A stretch of 64,000 nucleotides of DNA, taken from NCBI RefSeq assembly GCF_043575855.1, contig NZ_CP144375.1, forward strand, positions 2,914,001 through 2,978,000, written 5' to 3'. The stretch comes from Kutzneria buriramensis (GTDB lineage Bacteria; Actinomycetota; Actinomycetes; Mycobacteriales; Pseudonocardiaceae). Below, piece after piece: positions 7,533 through 16,186 of this stretch. Each line of letters begins with the position of its first letter. Positions within the stretch are counted from its first letter, which is position 1. The notes under the pieces were generated by a model that did no database searches, was not told where the DNA came from, and saw only the letters and a list, made by a program, of their open reading frames with translations. Made by a program: the position numbers and the translations under genes.

Positions 7533-8807
7533 GTGACGGGCATGCAGGTCGCGGCACTGGCGGCCCACGTGGCCGCCGTGGTCGCGGTGATCTGGCTGGT
7601 CGCGATGGGCGGCCGCGCGCTGGCCCGGCTGCTGCGGCAGCCCGAGGTCATCGGCGAGGTGCTGGCCGGCCTGCTCGTCGGGCCGGTGATGCTCTGGCTG
7701 GTCGGCGGGCGCGAGATGGGGCAGCTGCTGCCCGGGCCGGTGCTGGGGGTCGTGCAACAGGTATCGAACGCCGGTCTGGCCCTGTTTTTGGTCTCGGTCG
7801 TGTACCACGTCCCCGGCGAGAAACGCCGGCACCGGATGGGATGGGTGGTGGCCGGCGCGCTGATCCCGGCCCTGCTGTGCGGGATCGGGTTGGCGGGCTG
7901 GCTGCTGCTGGACGGCAATACGGTGGTGGTCGGCGGCGCCCGGCCGGGCGCGCTGGTGGTGTTCCTGGCCGCGGGTCTGGCCGTCACGGCGGTGCCGGTG
8001 CTGGCCCGGATCCTCACGGACAAGGGACTGACCGACACCGTCGAGGGCCGGCTGGCGCTGCGGGCGGCGATCGTGATCGACTCGGCCGGCTGGCTGTTGG
8101 CGACGGTGGCGATCGGTCTTCAGTCCGGCACCGTCGCCGGGGTGATCCACTCGGTCGTGGTCTTGGTCTGCGGTGTGCTGGCGGCACTGGTGTTCCGTGT
8201 GCTCCTGCGTTCCGCCCCGGCGCGCGCCCTGTCCGCACGGCGGCAAGTCGTCATGGCCGTGCTGCTGGGCGGACTGGCCCTGGCGTCGTCGGCGGTCATG
8301 CAGCAGCTCGGACTCACCGGCATTCTCGGCGCGGCGCTGGTCGGCCTGGCCGTGCCGACCGACGGCGACGGGCCGTGGCCGGCGGTGGTGGCCAAGGTCG
8401 GCTCGGTCGGCCGGCACCTGGTCCCGCTGTTCTTCGTCATCACCGGGGTTTCCGTGCTGACCCGGGGTTTTGTCGCCCCGGCGTGGCCGGTGCTGGTGGT
8501 CGCCGTCCTCCTCGGTGTGCTCGGCAAGATCGGCGGCGGTTACCTCGGCGCCCGCCTCAGCGGCCACACGCCGATGCTGGCGCTCCGGATCGGCGCGCTG
8601 GTCAACACCCGAGGACTCACCGAGCTGGTGGTGCTCCAGGTCGGGGTGGCCTCGGGAATCCTGAGCCCGCCGCTGTTCCTGGCCCTGCTGGTGATGGCGC
8701 TGGCCACCACCGCCATGACCGGACCGTTGCTGACGCTGCTCGACCGGTGGCAGGCGCGTGCCGTCACCGTGCCGGCAGCCGTCGAGTTGGGAAACGATGC
8801 GCGATGA
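7533..8807 (+). CDS. CPA2-type cation/proton antiporter
   Basis: A 424-residue, about 12-helix membrane protein of the monovalent cation:proton antiporter-2 family (KefB/NapA-like). Family marks are LRQPEVIGEVLAGLLVGP near residue 35, FLAAGLAVTAVPVLARILTD near residue 150, and GALVNTRGLTELVVLQVG near residue 355. It starts with GTG 3 bases after the halogenase stop and overlaps the flavin reductase start by ATGA. Similar antiporters occur in other actinomycete natural-product clusters. Export, pH balance or ion supply are possible roles, but none is shown by the sequence. Confidence 0.85.
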   Translation: MTGMQVAALAAHVAAVVAVIWLVAMGGRALARLLRQPEVIGEVLAGLLVGPVMLWLVGGREMGQLLPGPVLGVVQQVSNAGLALFLVSVVYHVPGEKRRHRMGWVVAGALIPALLCGIGLAGWLLLDGNTVVVGGARPGALVVFLAAGLAVTAVPVLARILTDKGLTDTVEGRLALRAAIVIDSAGWLLATVAIGLQSGTVAGVIHSVVVLVCGVLAALVFRVLLRSAPARALSARRQVVMAVLLGGLALASSAVMQQLGLTGILGAALVGLAVPTDGDGPWPAVVAKVGSVGRHLVPLFFVITGVSVLTRGFVAPAWPVLVVAVLLGVLGKIGGGYLGARLSGHTPMLALRIGALVNTRGLTELVVLQVGVASGILSPPLFLALLVMALATTAMTGPLLTLLDRWQARAVTVPAAVELGNDAR

Positions 8808-9316
8808 CGGAATCGCCGACGAGACAGAGCACCGCGACGCCGTCGCGGTTCCGGGCGATGATGAGCCGCTTTCCCAGCGGGGTGGCTGTCGTCGCGGCTG
8901 ACGGCCGTGACGACGGACCCTGGGGAATGACCTGCTCATCGGTGTGCAGCGTGAGCCTGGAACCGCTCACTTTGCTGGTATGCCTGCGGACGGGCAGCCC
9001 GACCCTGCGCGCCGTGCTGGACTGCGGCCAGTTCTCGGTGAATCTGCTGCACGAGCGGGCGCGGGACACGGCGGAGCTGTTCGCCTCGGGCGATCCGAAC
9101 CGGTTCGACCGCGTCCGCTGGGAACGGCCGCCCGCGGCGGCCGGCCCCCATCTGGTCGCGGACGCGCACACGATCGCCGACTGCTGGCTGGACGACACCC
9201 GGCCGGTCGGCGACCACGTGGTGGTGTTCGGCGTGGTCGGCGCGATCACGGAGCTGCCCGCGCACCGGCCGCTGCTCTACGGGCTGCGGGAGTACCACTC
9301 GTGGCCAAGGCGCTGA
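8804..9316 (+). CDS. NAD(P)H:flavin oxidoreductase, halogenase partner
   Basis: A 170-residue protein of the flavin reductase-like (HpaC/PrnF type) family. It has the usual FRAMMSRFPSGVAVVAADG start, the MTCSSVCSVSLEPLTLLVCL flavin-binding strand and FSVNLLHE. Such enzymes reduce free FAD with NAD(P)H and hand FADH2 to two-component halogenases. Its position in the halogenase operon, coupled to the antiporter by an ATGA overlap, supports that role. The size is normal for the family. The C-terminal half contains the common GDHVVVFGVVGAI block that completes the split barrel. Confidence 0.88.
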   Translation: MTESPTRQSTATPSRFRAMMSRFPSGVAVVAADGRDDGPWGMTCSSVCSVSLEPLTLLVCLRTGSPTLRAVLDCGQFSVNLLHERARDTAELFASGDPNRFDRVRWERPPAAAGPHLVADAHTIADCWLDDTRPVGDHVVVFGVVGAITELPAHRPLLYGLREYHSWPRR

Positions 9317-9336
9317 ACCAGGACCGGGGAACCGGG

Positions 9337-10104
9337 TCAGCCGGCCGCGAGGCTGCTGCCTCGGTTCCCCAGCCGCGGGTCGGAGGTGAGGATCGCCCGG
9401 TGCACGCCGCGCAGCAGCGGTCCGGGGTCGATGCCCAGCTCGGCGGCGAGCACCCGTCGGCCCTCGTCGTACACCGCGAGCGCCTCGGCCTGCCGTTCGC
9501 ACCGGTAGAGCGCCGTCATCAGCTGGGCGCGCAGCCGTTCCCGCAGCGGATGCCGGTCCACCTGCCGGACCAGCTCGGGCAGGATCAGCCAGTGCCGGCC
9601 GACCGCGGTCTCGGCCTCGAACAGCTGCTCCAGGGCGGCGATCCGGGCCTCCTCCAGCCTCGGCGCCTCGGCGCTGGCCAGGTGCTCGGTGACGTTGGCC
9701 AGCGCCGGCCCGCGCCAGCACGTCAGCGCGCCACGCAACAGCTTCGCCGCCGCCTCGTGGCGGTCGGCGGCCAGCTCGACCGCACCGCGCGTGGCCAGCT
9801 CGGTGAAGTCGGCGAGATCGAAGCCGGACCCGCCGATCTGCAACAGGTAGCCGGGCGAGCGCCGCACGATACGCACGCCGGGCCCGAGCGTCTTACGCAG
9901 CCGCGAGACGTAGGTGTATATCTGCGCGTTGAGCGTTGCCGGGGTCTTGTGCCCCCACACCAGTTCGCTGATCCGCTGGTCCGACACGACGCTGTCCCGT
10001 TCGAGCAGCAGGACGGCCAGCACCGTGCGTTGCTTGGCCCCGTCCAGTGCGATCTGCTCGCCGTCCGCCTCGGCCTCGACCGGCCCGAGCACGCGAAATT
10101 CCAT
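9337..10104 (-). CDS. SARP-family transcriptional activator 1
   Basis: A 255-residue Streptomyces antibiotic regulatory protein. Residues 1-95 form an OmpR-type winged helix (MEFRVLGPVEAEADG, then QRTVLAVLLLERDSVVS and a SRLRKTLGPG recognition region). Residues 100-245 form the bacterial transcriptional activation (BTAD) domain with the LLRGALTCWRGPAL and HPLRERLRAQLMTALYRCER signatures. SARPs bind direct heptamer repeats spaced 11 bp apart next to a -10 box and recruit RNA polymerase. Sites of that exact form occur at 41669 and 27259. It lies beside a second SARP gene and converges on the flavin reductase. Confidence 0.92.
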   Translation of the reverse strand: MEFRVLGPVEAEADGEQIALDGAKQRTVLAVLLLERDSVVSDQRISELVWGHKTPATLNAQIYTYVSRLRKTLGPGVRIVRRSPGYLLQIGGSGFDLADFTELATRGAVELAADRHEAAAKLLRGALTCWRGPALANVTEHLASAEAPRLEEARIAALEQLFEAETAVGRHWLILPELVRQVDRHPLRERLRAQLMTALYRCERQAEALAVYDEGRRVLAAELGIDPGPLLRGVHRAILTSDPRLGNRGSSLAAG

Positions 10105-10143
10105 GGTCTGTCCCCCTAACCTGGCCGGCCCCCTCTCGCCGTC

Positions 10144-10902
10144 CTAGCCGAGCACCCTGTCCTGCACCAGGATCGCCTCGTACAGGCGGCACATCCCGCG
10201 CCCCGGCTGCAGGCCCAGCTCGCTGGCCAGCCGGCGCCGGGCGCGGTGGAAGACGTCGAGCGCCTCGGTCTGCCGCCCGTTGCGGTACAGCGCGAGCATC
10301 AGCTGCTCGCTGAACCGCTCGCGCTCGGGATGGGCCTCGGCCAACTGCCTGAGCTCGGAGACCAGCCCGCGTTCCTCGCCAATGGCGAGCTTCGCGGCGA
10401 TCAGGTCCTCCCGGGCCGACAGCCGCCGCTCGTCCAACCGCGCCGACTGCTCCCGCAGGCCGGGCTGGTCGGGCACGTCGACCAGGGCGGGCCCACGCCA
10501 CAGGTGCAGCGCCCGTTCCAGCAGGTCGACGGCGGCCGCCGGGTCGCGGTCCACCTGGGCGGCGCCCTCGTCGGTGAGCCGCAGGAAGCGGTGCGCGTCG
10601 ACGGAGTCCGGCGGCACGTCCAGGAGATAGCCGCTGCTGACGGTGCGCAGCAGTTCGTCGCCCCGGCGGCCGGTCAGCGACTCGAACAGCTTGCGTAGTC
10701 GAACTATGTTGGCCTGCAACGCGTTTCTGGCGTTTCCCGGCGGCCGGCCCGCCCACAGCTGCTCCACGAGCAGATCGAACGGGCGCGAGCTGCCCGGGGA
10801 CAACGCCATCAACGCGACCAGGGTGCGGATTCTGACGGAGGCGACCGCGCACCGGTGCTCCCCTTGCACCAGCGCGACGGAACCCAACAACTCGATCTCC
10901 AT
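10144..10902 (-). CDS. SARP-family transcriptional activator 2
   Basis: A 252-residue SARP with the same two-domain plan as its neighbour: a winged helix (MEIELLGSVALVQGE, then RIRTLVALMALSPG and NIVRLRKLFESLTG) and a BTAD domain (LLERALHLWRGPALVDVP, HPERERFSEQLMLALYRNGRQ). The start at 10902 follows GGGGGGAACC. The two proteins are clearly diverged in their recognition regions, so they may bind different heptamers. Tandem SARPs inside one cluster suggest separate control of the PKS and NRPS operons, or a cascade; which binds which is not known. Confidence 0.9.
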   Translation of the reverse strand: MEIELLGSVALVQGEHRCAVASVRIRTLVALMALSPGSSRPFDLLVEQLWAGRPPGNARNALQANIVRLRKLFESLTGRRGDELLRTVSSGYLLDVPPDSVDAHRFLRLTDEGAAQVDRDPAAAVDLLERALHLWRGPALVDVPDQPGLREQSARLDERRLSAREDLIAAKLAIGEERGLVSELRQLAEAHPERERFSEQLMLALYRNGRQTEALDVFHRARRRLASELGLQPGRGMCRLYEAILVQDRVLG

Positions 10903-10974
10903 TGGTTCCCCCCAAAGTCGAGTGGTTGAGATCATGCCCCGTTCGGCGGGCGGCCGGAAATACCAGCCGCACGG

Positions 10975-11005
10975 CCCGGGGCATACCACCGGGGTATGCC
11001 CCGGG
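10975..11005. terminator. Strong hairpin after the radical SAM gene
   Basis: A perfect 13-bp inverted repeat (CCCGGGGCATACC at 10975-10987 and GGTATGCCCCGGG at 10993-11005) with a 5-base loop. It begins 6 bases past the stop at 11012, so it probably ends the long PKS operon and insulates the second SARP gene. Confidence 0.75.
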
Positions 11006-11011
11006 GCGGGC

Positions 11012-12712
11012 TCACCGCGGCGCCGCGGCGCCGGCCTTGGCCATGATCGCCTCGCGGTCGCGCCAGTGCGCCCAGAACGCACCGGTGTAGCCGAGCCCGA
11101 CCAGGCTGGTCAGGAACGGGTTGTCGGCGTAGTTGTTGTCGTGCTCGCTGATGCCCTCGACGGTGGGCAGCATGACCCGGTAGCGCTCCGACTCGGGGAC
11201 GTGCTCCCACAGCAGGCGCAGCGAGTTGTGCCAGCGCCCGGTCGGGCTGCCGACGGTCGCCGGGTCCTCCGGCAGGTCCGGGGAGAAGTAGCAGACCAGG
11301 CGGAACTCGCCGTCCTCGTCGAACATGAACTGCCGCTCGTACTCCACCGGGCCCGAGCACCGACTCAGCGGCTTGAGCACGATCGGGCCGCGGGCGGTGT
11401 TGGACTGAAGGCCGGGCACCGTGCGCACGCCGTCGCACTGCTCGGCCAGGGACATGCCCAGGCCGATGTACGGGAAGAGCCGCAGCCCCAGGCTGAAGCC
11501 GGTGACCGTGGCGTCCAGCTCCATGAACCGGTCCACGCACTCGCGCATGGTGTCCAGGGTCTCCCCCGGCATGCCGAACAGGGCCTCGACCATGGTGATC
11601 ATGCCGTGCCGATGGCACAGCTTGACCAACTGCTCGGTGTCGGACAGGTCGTAGTACGTGGTTCCCTTCGCGGTGACCTTCCAGCCCGCGAGCATCTCGG
11701 CGCGGACGTGGTCGGAGCCGACGTTCACGCCGGCGCAGCCGGCCTCGGCCAGCAGCTCGGCGAACTGCTCGTCGAAGGGGGCGGGCTGGCAGTAGATCCA
11801 CAGCCGCACCTGGTGCAGCGGGCTGGTGTGGTCGGCGTGCTTGCGGCGGATCATCTCCCGCAACAGGTTCTTGCTGTTGGCGATGTTCAGGTTGAACTCG
11901 CTGTCCGTGGTGTGCAGGTCGTGGATCCCCTGCGCGGCAAGGGACTCCATCTCGTCGACCACGGCCTGGACCGACCGCCGCCCGAAGCGGTTGCCCTTGG
12001 CGTCGGGCTCGACGCAGTGCGCGCACCGGTACGCGCAGCCGTTCTTGGTCAGGATGCTGCCCAGCCCGCCGTGCCGGTAGTACCGCAGGTTGTCGACCCG
12101 GTTCGGCACGCCGGACTCGCGCGCGTAGCTGTGCTCCCGATCCACCTGCCAGACCCGGTCCTCGCCGAAACCGTTGAGCTGCAACGGTGTCGTGCGGTCG
12201 GTGACCGTGAACGGCGGGACCCGGACCACCTCGCCGCCGCCGCGGTTGACCAGCAGCCCGGCGACGGTCTCCGGCGAACGCCCGGACCACAGGGCCTCCG
12301 CGAGGTCGCGCAGGATCAGCTCGCCGGGTCCCTTGACGCCGTAGTCGACGCCGAAGTAGTCGACCAGCGCGAACGGCATGGTGGAGAAGCCGATTCCGCC
12401 CACGACGACCGGCGCCGCCGTGCGCCGCCGGATCTCGGTGATGATCTCCTTGTGCTCGTTGACGAACGGGCGCTGCTCGAAGGCGTAGACCGTGTCGGTG
12501 TTGCGCACGGTCACGCCGACCAGCATCGGCCGGCGCCGGTCGAGATAGTCGGCGATCACCGACCGCCAGCGCTCGCGGTCGAACGTCAGATCCACCACGT
12601 CCACCTCGAACCCCGCCTCGGACAGGGTGGTGGTCAGCACGTCCAGCGCGTACGGCGCGATCGGCGGGTGCACCTTGTTGGGATTGACCAGCAGTACCAA
12701 GCCTTTGCTCAT
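11012..12712 (-). CDS. Cobalamin-binding radical SAM enzyme (candidate C-methyltransferase)
   Basis: A 566-residue class B radical SAM protein. Residues 1-170 form a B12-binding Rossmann-like domain (MSKGLVLLVNPNKVHPPIAPYAL would exceed the length limit, so note LLVNPNKVHPP near residue 7 and VVVGGIGFSTMPFALVDYFG near residue 120). The [4Fe-4S]/SAM site is CAYRCAHC, a C-x3-C-x2-C motif near residue 225. Enzymes of this plan methylate unactivated carbons; the 2-methyltryptophan enzyme TsrM has a similar size and domain order. The gene sits last in the PKS operon, so the substrate could be Trp or the polyene. I chose ATG 12712 because GGGGGGAAAC lies upstream; the earlier ATG at 12727 lacks this. 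Confidence 0.82.
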   Translation of the reverse strand: MSKGLVLLVNPNKVHPPIAPYALDVLTTTLSEAGFEVDVVDLTFDRERWRSVIADYLDRRRPMLVGVTVRNTDTVYAFEQRPFVNEHKEIITEIRRRTAAPVVVGGIGFSTMPFALVDYFGVDYGVKGPGELILRDLAEALWSGRSPETVAGLLVNRGGGEVVRVPPFTVTDRTTPLQLNGFGEDRVWQVDREHSYARESGVPNRVDNLRYYRHGGLGSILTKNGCAYRCAHCVEPDAKGNRFGRRSVQAVVDEMESLAAQGIHDLHTTDSEFNLNIANSKNLLREMIRRKHADHTSPLHQVRLWIYCQPAPFDEQFAELLAEAGCAGVNVGSDHVRAEMLAGWKVTAKGTTYYDLSDTEQLVKLCHRHGMITMVEALFGMPGETLDTMRECVDRFMELDATVTGFSLGLRLFPYIGLGMSLAEQCDGVRTVPGLQSNTARGPIVLKPLSRCSGPVEYERQFMFDEDGEFRLVCYFSPDLPEDPATVGSPTGRWHNSLRLLWEHVPESERYRVMLPTVEGISEHDNNYADNPFLTSLVGLGYTGAFWAHWRDREAIMAKAGAAAPR

Positions 12713-12748
12713 GGCGTTTCCCCCCACGGGAAATCAGCTGATCGCCGG

Positions 12749-13891
12749 TCACAGACCGCCGGCGATGATGTGTTTCATGATTTCGCTCGTGCCGCCGAAG
12801 ATCCGCCGCACGCGGGCGTCGGCCCAGGCGCGGGCGATCGGGTACTCGGTGGTGTAGCCGTAGCCGCCGAAGAGCTGCATGCACGCGTCGACCACGCGGC
12901 ACAGCCGCTCGGTGGTCCACAGCTTGACCGTCGCCGCCCCGGCGGTGTCCAGCTCCCCAGCCAGATACCGCTGCACGGAACGGTCCAGCAGCGCACGGCT
13001 CGCGGCCGCCTCGGCGGCGCACTCGGCCAGCGTGAACCGCGTGTTCTGGAAACGGATCAGCTTCCGGCCGAAGGCCGTCCGATGCCGCGTGTAGTCGACG
13101 GTCTGCGCCAGCGCGGCCTCCATGGCCGCCACCGCGGCGACCGCGATGAACAGCCGCTCGCGGTTCATCATCGGGGCCAGCTGGGCCATGGCCAGTCCCT
13201 CCCGCCCGCCGAGCAGGTTCCCGGCCGGGACCACGGCCCCGTCCAGGAACAGCTCCGCGGTGTCCTGGCCGCGCATCCCGACCTTGTCCAGGGCCGGGCC
13301 CCGCCGGAAGCCCGGCGTGCGATCGGTCTCCAACACGAGCAGACTGGGCTGCCGGTCCGGCCCGGCCAGCACGAGCAGCAGCACCAGGCCGGCGTGCAAC
13401 CCGTTGGTGACAAACGTCTTGCTGCCGGCGAGCCGGTACTGCGCGCCCTCCCGGACCGCCCGGCTGGCGATCCCGCCCAGGTCGGACCCCGCGCCGGGCT
13501 CGGTGATCGCGATGGCGGCCACCAGCTCGCCGGAGGCCAGGCGGGGCAGCCACGCCCGCTTCTGCTCCTCGGTGCCGGCCGTGACGAGGTACTGGGCGGC
13601 GACCAGGTGCGCGCTCAGTCCCCACGCCGTGTCGCCGACCCGGGCCTGTTCCTCGACGAGCACGGCCTCGTGGGCGAAGGTGCCGCCACCACCGCCGTAC
13701 CGCTCGGGAATTCCCATGCCCAGCAGGCCGATCTCGCCGGCGGTGGTCCACAGGCCGCGGTCCACCCGGTGCTCGTCGGCCCACCGCAACTGGTGCGGCG
13801 CCAGCTCGCGCTCGCAGAACGACCTCGCCAGCTCGCGCAGGGCGGCCAGATCCTCGTCGTCCCCGGTCCGGGGAAACGTGCTCCTGCTCAT
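12749..13891 (-). CDS. Acyl-CoA/acyl-ACP dehydrogenase
   Basis: A 380-residue FAD-dependent acyl-CoA dehydrogenase. It shows the N-terminal helical domain (LGMGIPERYGGGGG), the FAD-contact block AIAITEPGAGSDLGG near residue 125, FVTNG, and the C-terminal DACMQLFGGYGYTTEYP and IFGGTSEIMKH blocks, the latter with the conserved GTSE. The family makes trans-2,3 double bonds in acyl thioesters. In this operon it could add unsaturation that the dehydratases do not, or act on the released acyl chain. Its ATG overlaps the stop of the isomerase-like gene upstream (ATGA). Confidence 0.9.
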   Translation of the reverse strand: MSRSTFPRTGDDEDLAALRELARSFCERELAPHQLRWADEHRVDRGLWTTAGEIGLLGMGIPERYGGGGGTFAHEAVLVEEQARVGDTAWGLSAHLVAAQYLVTAGTEEQKRAWLPRLASGELVAAIAITEPGAGSDLGGIASRAVREGAQYRLAGSKTFVTNGLHAGLVLLLVLAGPDRQPSLLVLETDRTPGFRRGPALDKVGMRGQDTAELFLDGAVVPAGNLLGGREGLAMAQLAPMMNRERLFIAVAAVAAMEAALAQTVDYTRHRTAFGRKLIRFQNTRFTLAECAAEAAASRALLDRSVQRYLAGELDTAGAATVKLWTTERLCRVVDACMQLFGGYGYTTEYPIARAWADARVRRIFGGTSEIMKHIIAGGL

Positions 13892-14592
13892 CCGCAGCCG
13901 CCCGCGTGGCCCTGGTCGCCACCGCGGTCGAGCCCGACGGCGGCCACCGGCTCGGGCATGCGGTCGGCCAGCGCCGTCCGGGACCGCAGATGCTCGGCGA
14001 ACTCGGTGAGCCGGTCCACTCCCCAGAACCGGCTGTGGCCGTGCACGAAAAACGGCACGCCGAACACCCCGTCCCGGCAGACGTCCAGCAGCAGGCCCAC
14101 ACCTTGCTCCCGCCGCCGCTCGTCCCGCCAGGCGCCGGCGAGCTCGGTCCCGTCCAGGCCCAGCTCGGAACCGATCTCCCCGATCGTCGCCGGGTCGCAG
14201 ATGTCGCGGCCCTGCTGCCACCGGGCGCGGTAGACGGCCTCGATGTACGCCGGCCCCTGGCCGCGGTCGCGGGCGACGAGGTAGGCCAGGTGCGCCACCT
14301 CCCACACCGGATCCCGGTCGACGGGCCAGGTCGGCGACAGGCCGGCCGCGCGGGCCAGCCGAGCCACGTCCTGCAGCACGTACAGGTGCTTGGCCTTGGA
14401 CATGGCCGAGTACGGGAACTGCCCGCCCCGGGCGGCCAGCGCCCGGGCGCTGCCCTCGTCGGGCTCCCAGAACGGTTTCCACTGCAGCAGCCGGGCCACA
14501 TCGGCGTGGTGCTCGAGCAGTTGCCGGTAGGCCAGCCAGGAGTAGGGACTGCGCAACGAGAAATAGAACCGTGGCGCTGCACGGTCGGCCAT
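13888..14592 (-). CDS. GST-kappa/HCCA-isomerase-like thioredoxin-fold protein
   Basis: A 234-residue protein of the DsbA-like superfamily, in the branch of 2-hydroxychromene-2-carboxylate isomerase and GST kappa. The start FYFSLRSPYSWLAYRQL carries the SPYSW block of that branch. There is no CxxC, so it is not a disulfide oxidoreductase. FGVPFFVHGHSRFWGVDRLTEF at the end is the usual cis-Pro strand and the closing WG-x-DRL motif. HCCA isomerases interconvert cis and trans forms using glutathione or a mycothiol-like thiol. In the middle of a polyene operon, double-bond isomerisation is a reasonable inference but is not proven. A GAGGAG ribosome binding site precedes ATG 14592. Confidence 0.8.
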   Translation of the reverse strand: MADRAAPRFYFSLRSPYSWLAYRQLLEHHADVARLLQWKPFWEPDEGSARALAARGGQFPYSAMSKAKHLYVLQDVARLARAAGLSPTWPVDRDPVWEVAHLAYLVARDRGQGPAYIEAVYRARWQQGRDICDPATIGEIGSELGLDGTELAGAWRDERRREQGVGLLLDVCRDGVFGVPFFVHGHSRFWGVDRLTEFAEHLRSRTALADRMPEPVAAVGLDRGGDQGHAGGCG

Positions 14593-14640
14593 CGTGACTC
14601 CTCAAGGCCGTAGTCGGGGGTCGAATCGAACCGCCCGCGG

Positions 14641-15381
14641 TCACACGACCAGGCCGCCGTCGACGCCGAAGACCTGGCCGGTGACGTACGAGGCGCGGTC
14701 GGAGACCAGGAAGGACACCAGGTCGGCCACTTCGTCGGGACGGCCGAACCGCCCGAGCGGAATGCGGTCGAGCAGGCGCGCGGTCACCTTGTCGGGCAGT
14801 GCCGAGGTCATGTCGGTCTCGATGAAGCCCGGCGCGACGACGTTGGCCCGCACCCCATGGGCGCCGACCTCCTTGGCCAGCGCCTTGGTGAAACCGATGA
14901 TCCCGGCCTTGGACGCGGAGTAGTTGGTCTGGGTCGCGTTGCCGTACACGCCGGCCACCGACGACATCGTCACCACGACGCCCGACTTCCGTTTCATCAT
15001 CGGGAAAACCGCCGCCCGGCAGACGTTGTAGGTGCCGTCGAGATTGACCCCGAGCACCGACCGCCAGTCCGGCTCGGCCAGCATCACCAGCGGCTTGTCC
15101 CGGACGATGCCGGCGCAGGACACGACGGCCCGCACCGGACCGAGTTCGTCCTCCGTGGACCGCACGAACCGGGTCACCTCGTCGCCGTGGGACACGTCCA
15201 CCCGGGCCGCCAACACCGCGCCACCGTGGTCCTTGACCAGGCGGGCGACGTCATCGGCCGCCTGCGCCGAGTGCTGGTAGCAGAAGGCGACGTCGTAGCC
15301 GTCGGCGGCGAGCCTGGTCACCACGTGGCGACCGATGCCGCGCGAGCCGCCGGTGACGAGCGCGACCGGCCGGGCCGTCAC
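14641..15381 (-). CDS. fabG: 3-oxoacyl-ACP reductase (ketoreductase)
   Basis: A 246-residue short-chain dehydrogenase of the FabG type. The NADPH motif is TGGSRGIG at residues 10-17; the catalytic set is N in NLDGTYN, S in SSVAGVYG, and Y/K in YSASKAG. It should reduce the 3-keto group after each PKS extension, giving the substrate for the dehydratases. It starts with GTG overlapping the stop of the upstream dehydratase. Because it is the only ketoreductase in the operon, it must act iteratively. Confidence 0.92.
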   Translation of the reverse strand: MTARPVALVTGGSRGIGRHVVTRLAADGYDVAFCYQHSAQAADDVARLVKDHGGAVLAARVDVSHGDEVTRFVRSTEDELGPVRAVVSCAGIVRDKPLVMLAEPDWRSVLGVNLDGTYNVCRAAVFPMMKRKSGVVVTMSSVAGVYGNATQTNYSASKAGIIGFTKALAKEVGAHGVRANVVAPGFIETDMTSALPDKVTARLLDRIPLGRFGRPDEVADLVSFLVSDRASYVTGQVFGVDGGLVV

Positions 15382-15869
15382 CGGCTCGCCCCGACCGAGG
15401 GCCGCCGCAGTACGTCCGAATCCCGCAGTGCCACGGTGAACCGCTTGACCTCCAACACGGTCTGGTCGTCGACGAGGCTGCCGCCGGCGACCACGGCGGC
15501 GTCGTCCACGCTGCGCACGATCTCCACCCGGTGTTCCACCGTGTGGCCGGGATAGACCGGCCGCAGCAGTCGCACGCCGGCGATGCCGGCCGCCAGCTCC
15601 ACCTTGCCCGCCAATACGTCCGGGTTGGGCTGCTCCCAGCAGGCGAGCAGCACCGCGCTCTGGGCCCAGGACTCCAGCAGCAGGCTGATCGGATAGGCGT
15701 AGCCGCCGGCGGGAGTGTCGTCGCCCAGCCGCTGGTAACAGGGCTCGGCCGCGGTGACCGCCTTGTGCGCCACCAGCGACCGCCCGGGCTCCACTGTGGA
15801 CACGCGATCCACGAGCAGAATCGGGTGGCGGTGCGGAATGATCCGCTTGATCCGGTCGACGCCGATCAC
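15378..15869 (-). CDS. FabZ-like hotdog dehydratase
   Basis: A 163-residue hotdog-fold protein. RIIPHRHPILLVDRV holds the catalytic His of FabA/FabZ enzymes, and PISLLLESWAQSAVLL holds the Glu at the start of the central helix. It removes water from 3-hydroxyacyl-ACP to give trans-2-enoyl-ACP. The start is GTG 15869, overlapping the end of the second small dehydratase gene. Two small hotdog genes side by side suggest a heterodimeric dehydratase, as known from other highly reducing type II PKS systems; the pairing here is inferred. Confidence 0.85.
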   Translation of the reverse strand: MIGVDRIKRIIPHRHPILLVDRVSTVEPGRSLVAHKAVTAAEPCYQRLGDDTPAGGYAYPISLLLESWAQSAVLLACWEQPNPDVLAGKVELAAGIAGVRLLRPVYPGHTVEHRVEIVRSVDDAAVVAGGSLVDDQTVLEVKRFTVALRDSDVLRRPSVGASR

Positions 15870-16186
15870 TTCGCCCCCTCGGGATAACGCAGCCGGAACT
15901 CGGCGACCACGTCGGCGTCCACCGAGGCAGTGGCGTCGCACCGCACCTCGTCGCCGTCCCGGCTGAAACCGATGTCCAGCACGACCTGGTCGCCCGGATA
16001 GACCGGACGCACGAACTTGACCCGGTCCACCGCGGTGGGCAGCGCCTCGATCCCGGTCGTGGTGTGCACGTACTCCAGCAGGAACAACCCCGGCAGGATC
16101 GGGAAACCCGGGTAGTGGCCGGCGAAGACGGGATCGTCCGGGCGCACGCTCACCTCGGCGCGAATCGCCGCCGGCACGGCGCTCAC
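15866..16186 (-). CDS. Second small hotdog dehydratase subunit
   Basis: A 106-residue single-hotdog protein with AGHYPGFPILPGLFLLEYVH: the His of GHYPG and the Glu of LLLEY-type spacing match FabZ catalytic residues. It is shorter than its neighbour and lacks the N-terminal strand. It overlaps the genes on both sides (GTGA type), so the three products are probably made in fixed ratio. It may pair with the product of 15378-15869. A thioesterase role is possible in this fold but less likely given the catalytic pair. Confidence 0.8.
   Translation of the reverse strand: MSAVPAAIRAEVSVRPDDPVFAGHYPGFPILPGLFLLEYVHTTTGIEALPTAVDRVKFVRPVYPGDQVVLDIGFSRDGDEVRCDATASVDADVVAEFRLRYPEGAK

Noticed and set aside
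9326..9370. GGGGAACCG...CGGTTCCCC inverted repeat between flavin reductase and SARP 1
   Set aside because: A 9-bp stem with a 27-base loop lying mostly in the SARP 1 coding end is too weak to call as a terminator.
5889..14233. Very long open frames antisense to the halogenase operon and to the PKS genes
   Set aside because: They lie opposite genes with full catalytic motifs and consist of low-complexity His/Arg/Gln-rich text.
13888..14592. DsbA-type disulfide oxidoreductase
   Set aside because: No CxxC is present; the SPYSW start fits HCCA isomerase/GST kappa instead.
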